DNA of 12,405 nt from Podila epigama (lineage: Eukaryota; Mortierellomycota; Mortierellomycetes; Mortierellales; Mortierellaceae), in the NCBI GenBank assembly GCA_015679605.1, contig JAAAVE010000888.1:1-12405 (forward strand), written 5' to 3'. Position 1 is the first letter of the stretch. Each line of letters begins with the position of its first letter. The notes under the pieces were generated by a model. The model did not search any database, was not told the DNA's origin, and saw only the letters and a list, made by a program, of their open reading frames with translations. Made by a program: the position numbers and the translations under genes. This document shows, in pieces, positions 7,701 through 12,405 of this stretch.

Positions 7701-10423
7701 TCTATCCATTGGTTTGTTAATCATCTGAAAATCTCCTAGGCTGGATACGCTACGACCTTGCTGATGTCCATGCATGCGCGAGCCATGAGCATACCCTATT
7801 GCTCCATTCACATCACGTTGGTCCTGACCAGATGGCACTTGATACATTGGCATGTGTGTCGAAGCTGGTATCACGACTGGCGATCCTGTTATTATAGGAG
7901 CTGGTTGGTGTGGCGTCTCCAGTACAGGCTGAGGAGTTGCTGTCGGAATTTCCACGTTCACTCCCTGCACCATTGTATGAGGAAGGATCTAAGAAAATGG
8001 AGCAAATAATAAACAGAAAGGAAAAAAGGATGTTAGTGAGAATAATATTTTTTGTAGAGATAGCTTCTAGTTATAAAAACAAACTTGATTATTCATACTT
8101 GACTTATTCGATTCGACTCAAAGGGTGACTGGATCACTTTGGCTACCACGGGCATATCTGCTGCAGAGCTCCCACGGCGTGGTGCAGGTACTGCCAGCGA
8201 GGCTGGCTTTATCGGGGCGGCGGCGCTAGAGCTTGTGGATGCTGCCGCCAACGTGGAAGCCACTGCGGCACTGACTGGCAGGGTAGTATCAAACTTGAAA
8301 TCTGTCAGACCTGAGAGAGCCTCCAAGGCCCATTGATCTGCTGGTGCCGTAGTCGAGGCTGGTGCTGATGCTGGTCCTGGTGTTGGGGCAGGTGCTGAGG
8401 CCTCTGCTCTCGATTCAACAATAGAGAGAGCTTCCGCTGCCTGGCTATTGCTTCTTTCAGTAGTCGGTCGAATCTCCTTAGGCGATTCGGTTCCTCCCTT
8501 TGCTTCCTTTGAGGATGGGGGCCCATCACGTTGTTTCTTGGCTGGGTTGGCCTTGTACTGCGTCACCGGGGTATATTGAATGGGCTGGATGGGGTTGTTG
8601 GTAAGATTTGCGCCATGCTGGTCCTTTGGTACAGTTGGCCCACTGGTTCCTGTGAGAGATGATGATGATCCGTGGTTGATGAGTGTCCTGCCCGCGCTGA
8701 CCGACAAGTTTAGATTCTGCTCCCTGGCGATACTCGGTGAATGTCGTGCATGGTTTGAAGTGGGGGCGGGCTGAACTTTGAGCGATGGCGAATGAGATCC
8801 TGGGGCTGGGCTGGTGCTCCTGACGATGGGTATAGATGGTTGGGTTCCTGCTGTCAGAGAAGTTGGCGGTGCAGGCGGCACTAGGGTTGGGGCCAAGTGA
8901 TGTTGCTGATGTTGCTGTTGCTGTATAGGTGTAGGTGTAGGTGTTTGTGATGGAGGCTGTTTAGCCTGCGCGCGCAATGTGGATGGATCTGTTGGAGGTG
9001 GCTGTGCTGTTGAACGGGGTGCTGATTGGACGACTGCGACTGGCTTGGCTACTGGCATGACCACTGGTTGGGACGGTGGTTTGGAGACTGGCGGGGCATC
9101 GGGCTTGACATTGGCTGAACCTTGAGAAGGTGGAGGTGGTGGTGCGGATGGCTTGGAGGACTTTGACGGTTTCGACTTTGTACCAAGATCATCTGGGTTC
9201 AAGGGGGCAAAGAGCAGCAAGGCGGAGGAAGAAACGTTGGCTGAGGGAAAAGCCTCGTCCCTGGAAGGTTGCTCTTCAAACTTTGTGGACGGCTCAATTG
9301 AGGCAGGCCGGTCAAAGAGTTCCTCCGCGGTCTGGTATTCTCGTGCAGATGAGCTGGGCGATTGGTGTGAAGACTCTTTGACTTGGAGTGATGGAATCAC
9401 TTGGGTGAGTGCCTGGGCAATGATGCTGGGCGAAGCGAGCATGCTGTTGGACCTCGCAAGTTGAGCATCGTTGAGGCCCTTGTTAAGACGACGTTGAAGG
9501 ATCCGTGCCCACTCGTGGTTGGGTGAGGTGTAAGATGCCGCTGGCTCTGATTCTTCGTTGTTTGCGTTTGCACTCTCCAACTCGCTGTCGGCGTCATACA
9601 TGACCTTGGGTGCCTGGGAACGGCCTCCAGATGGGGTGATGTTGTTGTTGAAGCCGGGCTGGGACAAGACCGAGACAGGCGCTTCAGTCGCGTGAGCAAC
9701 GATATTTGTGGTTGGCACTGCCTCTTGAACAATCTGATTGGGTGTCGATGCCTGGACCACGCCATTTGCAGGGGGCGCTGGTGGTGTGACGAGATTCGTT
9801 GGTACCTCCATGTCAGTGTCGTCGATTAGATCCTGGAGATGGCTGCCAGCATCACTGTTGTCCGAGTGTTCCTGCACATTTGATGCAATTGAAGTATTGT
9901 CCTCGTCTGGGATGAACGGATCATCTCTAGCCTCGGCGTCTATAGAAGGCTCCTTTTTGTCCACTGGCTGGGCAGGAGATGGCTCGGTATGGGTTGTTTT
10001 GATCGTTGCAGGCTGAGGGGTGGGCTGAGCGGGTGTGTTCTGCATTTTTGGTAGTGTTTCTGTGCCCATGGGTGTCACTGTTGCAGGTGCAGCAGGTGCG
10101 GCAGTAGCACCGGTGAGGTCGACATCTGCCACAGACGGTGGAGCTGGTGTGGTGGTAGTGGTGGAAGGGATGTTGTTTGCGATGGGGGTAGATGAAGATG
10201 AGGAGGCAACGACGATGTTTGGTGGCGAAAGAAGAGTAGATGGGGATGGGATTGCTCCAGGTTGGATCAAGGGTACTGAGGAGGCTGCATCCAGTGGAGT
10301 AGGCTTTGGTTCGGCTGTCTGTGGTAGTCTCTTCTCGGTCGAGGAAGAGGAGGAAGATGGCAATGGGATGTGTTCGTTGCTCTTTGCGGCAGGTGCAGAA
10401 GCTGCAATGTCGGCCGAGGACAT
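782..10423 (-). CDS. DIP2: DIP2/Cmr2/Cps1-like protein with tandem adenylate-forming domains, 11 exons, 2,805 aa
   Basis: Exons on the minus strand, 5' to 3': 10423-8099, 7988-7670, 7537-6437, 6296-5589, 5478-5088, 4985-4627, 4509-3370, 3198-2828, 2709-2252, 2142-1909, 1793-782. Together they make 8,418 nt with no internal stop, and every junction preserves phase. Layout: disordered N-terminus (aa 1-~950), FAAL-like domain 1 (~955-1735), FAAL-like domain 2 (~1775-2480), disordered tail. Family hallmarks seen are GEIW (1504-1507), RTGLLG (1556-1561), an NGRR stretch near 1685, GEIWV (2262-2266) and RTGDLGF (2305-2311). Known for the family: yeast and animal DIP2 control a subset of diacylglycerols, and fungal Cps1 affects virulence in some plant pathogens. 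The chosen start is the first ATG after an in-frame TAG 18 nt codon-wise upstream region; the -3 base is T, a weak context. The protein is clearly longer than the usual 1,600-2,000 aa because of its two disordered ends. Family identity is strong; catalytic activity is not established. Confidence 0.87.
1575..1620. repeat. GAGGTT hexamer array inside exon 11
   Basis: Imperfect tandem copies of GAGGTT on the plus strand, interrupted once by GATGCT, encode the Gln-Pro array of the C-terminal tail on the minus strand. A 6-nt unit keeps the reading frame, so length changes would only add or remove Gln-Pro pairs. Confidence 0.85.
1794..1908 (-). other. Intron 10 (115 nt)
   Basis: Donor GTAAGG, acceptor ACAATTTAG, TTGAC-type branch candidate at 1833-1837. 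Phase 2; the split codon gives Leu 2469. Without splicing the frame would stop at TAA 1905-1907. Confidence 0.82.
2143..2251 (-). other. Intron 9 (109 nt)
   Basis: Donor GTAAGA followed by an A-run, CTGAC branch-like site at 2168-2172, acceptor TTATTTTAG. Phase 2; the split codon gives Cys 2391. Confidence 0.85.
2710..2827 (-). other. Intron 8 (118 nt)
   Basis: Donor GTAAGT, acceptor CGCATTTAG, phase 0. It joins DIGS to AVPNTSVVIVHPETL. Confidence 0.85.
3199..3369 (-). other. Intron 7 (171 nt), longest, stop-free
   Basis: Donor GTAAGC, exact TACTAAC branch point at 3240-3246, acceptor CTCTTCCAG. It contains a 24-nt homopolymer (T on the plus strand, 3338-3361). Its length is a multiple of three and no stop occurs in the exon frame, so it is part of a continuous reading frame if unspliced. 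It is called an intron because of the perfect splice signals and because removing it joins TRYK to VQDATLTYP, as expected for the family. Confidence 0.82.
4510..4626 (-). other. Intron 6 (117 nt)
   Basis: Donor GTATAA followed by an A-run, exact TACTAAC branch point at 4543-4549, acceptor TTCGATTAG. Phase 1; the split codon gives Asp 1735. Confidence 0.85.
4986..5087 (-). other. Intron 5 (102 nt), with a nearer decoy acceptor
   Basis: Donor GTAAGT, acceptor TTATTTGTTAG. This acceptor gives Leu 1615 followed by SIFECVVNNEFLPV, as the family requires. A closer acceptor-like CTTGTAG near 5050 leads to a stop after about 20 codons and is rejected for the main transcript. Confidence 0.82.
5479..5588 (-). 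other. Intron 4 (110 nt)
   Basis: Donor GTTAGT, acceptor TTACAATAG after a long pyrimidine tract. TTGAC ahead of the tract is a plausible branch point. Phase 1; the split codon gives Ser 1485. Confidence 0.85.
6297..6436 (-). other. Intron 3 (140 nt)
   Basis: Donor GTAAGG, acceptor GGATGTAG. No strong branch-point match seen. Phase 1; the split codon gives Ala 1249, and the join reads SAYR-ANIVFADYYG, which suits the family. Confidence 0.8.
7538..7669 (-). other. Intron 2 (132 nt)
   Basis: Donor GTATGT, acceptor AATTGTAG, CACTAAC branch point with CTAAC at 7556-7560. Phase 1; the split codon gives Glu 882. Confidence 0.85.
7989..8098 (-). other. Intron 1 (110 nt)
   Basis: Donor GTATGA, acceptor TTTTCTTAG, CACTAAC branch point at about 8032-8038, long pyrimidine-rich stretch before the acceptor. 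Phase 0. Confidence 0.8.
8099..10423 (-). other. Exon 1: disordered N-terminal extension (aa 1-775)
   Basis: This 2,325-nt exon encodes a Pro/Ser/Thr/Ala/Gln-rich chain with Ser runs (aa 23-28, 74-78), a Thr run (~88-92), an acidic stretch (~160-210), a Pro run (~428-432), TPTPTPI followed by a Gln/His tract (~494-509), and Ala/Ser runs near the end. The only segment that looks foldable is aa ~302-350 (HEWARILQRRLNKGL onward), which has alternating charged and hydrophobic residues. I see no DMAP1-binding domain, which animal DIP2 proteins carry at this end. Its join to exon 2 rests on a good donor (CAA|GTATGA), a CACTAAC branch point and a pyrimidine-rich acceptor, both in phase 0. A separate 776-aa gene ending at TGA 8093-8095 is the less likely alternative. 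Confidence 0.75.
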
Positions 10424-10545
10424 TGAAAGCGGATGGAATGCAGAGAAAGAGAGAGTGTGCTAAATGTTCGAGTCTAAACGGTCGAGATTATAAAAGGGGG
10501 TATTGATTGATTGTTGTTGCTGTTGTTGTTGTTGTTTGTTGATTT
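10424..10545 (-). promoter_or_regulatory. CAA-rich 5' leader with no upstream ATG
   Basis: Between the candidate TATA box and the start ATG the minus strand contains a CAA-repeat run (10511-10541), then CAATCAATCAATACCCCC and a CT-rich stretch. There is no ATG in the whole 122 nt, and an in-frame TAG closes the frame upstream of the start. This is what an efficient scanning leader looks like. Its true 5' end is unknown. Confidence 0.45.
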
Positions 10546-10553
10546 TTTTTATA
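10546..10553 (-). promoter_or_regulatory. Candidate TATA box of the DIP2-like gene
   Basis: The minus strand reads TATAAAAA about 123 nt before the start ATG. A transcription start about 30 nt further on would leave a leader of roughly 90-100 nt. Upstream (10655-10670) lies a 16-nt A-run on the plus strand, of the kind that excludes nucleosomes in fungal promoters. The match is short, so chance is possible. Confidence 0.4.
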
Positions 10554-10654
10554 GATGGAATTCTGCTGTACTTTTGGATTATGTTGATGATGAAAAGTGA
10601 GGGATGGATGGAGGGGGAGTGATGATGATGATGTTGGATGATGATGGTTGTACT

Positions 10655-10670
10655 AAAAAAAAAAAAAAAA
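10655..10670. repeat. Poly(dA:dT) tract, 16 nt
   Basis: Uninterrupted run of 16 A on the plus strand, followed by TAAAAAATAAAAG. It lies about 100 nt upstream of the candidate TATA box. It is preceded by a GAT-repeat patch (about 10619-10647). Confidence 0.85.
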
Positions 10671-10772
10671 TAAAAAATAAAAGGGCGAGGCTGTGAGGCT
10701 TTATGATTTAAGCGATTTAAGCATAAAAAAAGCACAATTCACAAAGAGACTCAAAAACGCGTGAAGAAAGGT

Positions 10773-10816
10773 GGAAAGAGAAAGAGAAAGAGAAAGAGAG
10801 AAAAGAAAAAAAAAGG
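10773..10816. repeat. Polypurine tract with GAAAGA repeats, 44 nt
   Basis: All 44 plus-strand bases are A or G, built of repeated GAAAGA units ending in an A-run. It is in the spacer upstream of the DIP2-like gene. Confidence 0.85.
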
Positions 10817-10887
10817 TGTTCGCTCCTTTTCCCCAATAATGACGCTCACAAAAAAAATAATAAATATTCATAATAAAATCACCAACC

Positions 10888-10897
10888 ATTGGATTGG
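10888..10897 (-). promoter_or_regulatory. Tandem CCAAT boxes
   Basis: The minus strand reads CCAATCCAAT about 340 nt upstream of the candidate TATA box. CCAAT motifs are bound by the HAP/NF-Y complex in fungi. The two copies are directly adjacent, so simultaneous binding is unlikely; assignment to the DIP2-like gene is by position only. Confidence 0.25.
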
Positions 10898-11020
10898 AGT
10901 AGGGGCAGACTGACAAGGTGTTAAAAAAAATGAGAGCATATGGATAGATGGTTGGTCGTTGTAGTGGTAGTTGGTAGTGAGAAGGAGTGGTGGTAGTCAT
11001 GGTGGTGCGTGCCATTATTG

Positions 11021-11103
11021 TTGTGTTTGTCTGCGTGTGTTTGTATGTGTGTGTCTTGTATGTCTGTGTGTGTGTGTCTGTGTGTGTGTGTGAATGTGTG
11101 CGA
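11021..11103. repeat. TG-rich microsatellite
   Basis: Interrupted (TG)n on the plus strand; the longest pure stretch is just before 11092. It lies between the two minus-strand genes. Confidence 0.85.
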
Positions 11104-11254
11104 GCAATTGAAAACGTTTTGTGTTCATCCATGCGTGTCTAGTGTGGGAATGGTTTTTTTTTTGTGTGTGCATAGCACGAGCGCGAAAATGTACACCTTT
11201 TTGTACACTCACAATTTTTGTGTACACACACAGAAATATTATTATTACATGAAA

Positions 11255-11290
11255 CGCACACACTCACACACTCACACATTCACACACACC
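11255..11290. repeat. CACACT/CA-rich microsatellite
   Basis: Repeated CACACT units followed by CA repeats on the plus strand. Part of it is the exact reverse complement of part of the TG-rich block at 11084-11100. Confidence 0.85.
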
Positions 11291-11559
11291 TTGTGCGATG
11301 GGCTAACTCTATGCGACTTACTAACTCACAGGCATTCGCACCAATGACACTTGCTTGCATTCATTTTGTGCTCTCACGACCAATATCCATCCATAATTCG
11401 TTCCTTCGTTCGTCCCTGCAGTGAACATCAAATGTCATTTGCCTGTGCTCTCTCTCTCTCTTTCTAGTGCCTTAATTTGATACTCTCATTTCATGTCGGG
11501 AGAGTGTGTGTACTACACATGTGTATGAGTGTACATCAAACTTCATTGATTGTTATCGC

Positions 11560-12288
11560 TTACACTGCTATAGCAACTGGCTCATTCATCTTTGCTTGCA
11601 CCTCCTTGTCTTTCGATTCACATCCACTTCCTAAAGAATCCTTTTTCGTTCTTTCCTCCTCAAAAGTAGACCCTTCCACCGACAGCACAGCCACTGTCTC
11701 CACTGGTCCTTGTACTGCTGTCGCAATTGCTGACATGGTCCTTCCACTTTCATTGTCTTGGGCAGAACTACCAGCATCAGACATACTGCCATGGCTGTTG
11801 CGGCCTGTGCCATTGACAACAACGTCATTGGCAGCACTCCTCTTGCCAAGAGGTTCACTCTCTGTCCGCCGTATGGCCATGGATGAGAACAGGGGTATGG
11901 TGGGTGCTGATGGCATAGTAAAAGCTGGTCTGGTGAGATTAGACGACCACGAGGTCCTTGACGTACGTGGTGACGAACTAGTCGACGACGATGCTTTCGA
12001 TGCACTGGATGTACTGGATACACTAGATACTCTGGATGCGCTAAATGCCGCATTTTCGTCACTCTCAGCAACTGCTGCAGCTTCATGGCTCGTGGCATTC
12101 ATCACCGGAGTATCCGACGACCAAGGTGGAGGCACATCCGGCAGGGGTGGAACAATGCCGCGGTCCTTGACCCGAGGCAAGAACCAAAGCTGTGGACGGT
12201 TCTCATGCCTCTTGTCATCCTTCTTCTGCCTCACCTTTTCGGGCATGTAGTTGAACACTACATTTCGCTTCAACGAAGCAGCACGACC
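11560..12288 (-). CDS. Last exon of an unidentified gene with a Ser-rich C-terminal tail (partial)
   Basis: The exon opens after an acceptor CTACTTGTAG at 12289-12290, in phase 0, and runs 242 codons to TAA (11560-11562). The first ~50 residues (from GRAASLKRNVVFNYMPEKV to WFLPRVKDRGIVPPLPDVPP) look like the end of a folded or membrane-associated region: basic, aromatic, then Pro-rich. The rest is a Ser/Ala/Thr-rich, likely disordered tail with many possible phosphorylation sites. An in-frame TAG precedes the exon, and no good ATG opens it, so the 5' part must lie beyond the window. I do not recognise the family. It is on the same strand as the DIP2-like gene, 1,136 nt upstream of its start. 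Confidence 0.65.
   Translation of the reverse strand, partial: GRAASLKRNVVFNYMPEKVRQKKDDKRHENRPQLWFLPRVKDRGIVPPLPDVPPPWSSDTPVMNATSHEAAAVAESDENAAFSASRVSSVSSTSSASKASSSTSSSPRTSRTSWSSNLTRPAFTMPSAPTIPLFSSMAIRRTESEPLGKRSAANDVVVNGTGRNSHGSMSDAGSSAQDNESGRTMSAIATAVQGPVETVAVLSVEGSTFEEERTKKDSLGSGCESKDKEVQAKMNEPVAIAV
12001..12045. repeat. Five degenerate 9-nt units in the Ser-rich tail
   Basis: Units TGCACTGGA, TGTACTGGA, TACACTAGA, TACTCTGGA and TGCGCTAAA follow one another on the plus strand. On the coding strand they give successive Ser-Ser-X triplets, which shows how the Ser-rich tail grew by slippage without frame loss. Confidence 0.75.
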
Positions 12289-12350
12289 CTACAAGTAGAG
12301 GTTATGTAAAATATGCGGCGCAATCGTGTGCGAATAGTCAATGCCTTTCC

Positions 12351-12405
<55 letters not shown>
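12289..12405 (-). other. 3' part of an intron of the right-hand gene, with (TC)26 at the window edge
   Basis: From the acceptor rightwards there is no further coding signal. ACATAAC lies about 20 nt before the acceptor and a TTGAC about 48 nt before it; either could be the branch point. Plus-strand 12354-12405 is an uninterrupted (TC)26 reaching the last base. Confidence 0.6.
12354..12405. repeat. (TC)26 dinucleotide microsatellite
   Basis: Fifty-two bases of perfect TC repeat end at the window boundary, so its full length is unknown. It sits in an intron of the right-hand gene. Such arrays commonly stop short-read assemblies. Confidence 0.95.

Larger units (their letters stand above)
10898..11559. 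other. Rest of the intergenic spacer
   Basis: No gene is seen here. Apart from the microsatellites, the part nearest 11559 should include the 3' UTR of the right-hand gene. No AATAAA in the minus orientation was found; AATAAT-like sequence lies near 11236-11247. A short CT run lies at about 11449-11463. Confidence 0.5.

Noticed and set aside
8093-10423. Independent 776-aa gene ending at TGA 8093-8095
   Set aside because: A consensus donor lies two codons before the stop, and the following 110 nt have a CACTAAC branch point and a strong acceptor in matching phase. Not fully excluded.
10035-10463. 142-codon plus-strand frame opposite exon 1
   Set aside because: It mirrors the low-complexity coding strand of exon 1 (Ala/Gly/Val-rich) and has no domain. 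The same applies to the plus frames at 9130-9464 and 9738-10016.
10485-10500. Plus-strand TATAAAAGGGG as a promoter
   Set aside because: It would drive transcription to the right, where no plus-strand gene is visible within the window.
10460-10735. 91-codon minus-strand frame upstream of the DIP2-like start
   Set aside because: It has no ATG start and consists of poly-Phe, poly-His and poly-Gln from T, CAT and CAA repeats. It is promoter and leader sequence.
10501-11470. CRISPR-like or centromere-like repeat array
   Set aside because: The repeats are simple mono-, di-, tri- and hexanucleotide microsatellites without fixed spacers or a long repeated unit.
11477-12250. 257-codon plus-strand frame opposite the right-hand exon
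   Set aside because: It is an antisense shadow. The minus strand has a proper acceptor, a constrained N-terminal part and a Ser-codon repeat in frame, while the plus frame gives Asp/Leu repeats that only reflect the 9-nt units.
1-12405. tRNA, rRNA or transposon sequences
   Set aside because: Reading both strands I saw no tRNA arm pattern, rRNA core segments, transposase or reverse transcriptase motifs, or terminal repeats with target duplications.

Overview
The window looks like fungal nuclear DNA, most likely from an early-diverging lineage such as Mucoromycota/Mortierellomycota. That placement is an inference from gene structure and low-complexity protein style, not from a phylogeny. The support is a minus-strand gene broken by ten short introns (102-171 nt) with GT..AG ends, several of them with fungal branch points (TACTAAC, CACTAAC), plus homopolymer- and microsatellite-rich spacers. 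I see no bacterial operon structure, transposon, tRNA, rRNA or CRISPR array.

Most of the window (782-10423, minus strand) is one 11-exon gene. Its reconstructed product is 2,805 aa, a fungal DIP2/Cmr2/Cps1-type protein with two tandem adenylate-forming (FAAL-like) domains. In transcription order it has a 775-aa disordered exon 1, a short linker exon 2, domain 1 (exons 3-6), domain 2 (exons 7-10) and a disordered C-terminal exon 11 that ends in a short basic segment. All ten splice junctions keep frame. The signature motifs are unevenly preserved: domain 1 keeps the Lys-Gly of the ATP-loop motif but has RTGLLG in place of RTGDLG, while domain 2 keeps RTGDLGF but has lost the ATP-loop motif.

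Upstream of this gene (10424-11559) is a repeat-rich spacer. It contains a candidate TATA box, a CAA-rich leader without upstream ATG, poly(dA:dT) and polypurine tracts, tandem CCAAT boxes, and TG/CA microsatellites that form a long-spaced inverted repeat. At the right edge (11560-12288, minus strand) is the last exon of a second, unidentified gene with a Ser-rich tail; its intron runs into a (TC)26 microsatellite at the window end.

The left 757 bases hold no gene I can support. A few reading-frame fragments there look protein-like but do not join into one frame. I found no convincing new multi-gene system; the most interesting material is inside the DIP2-like gene.
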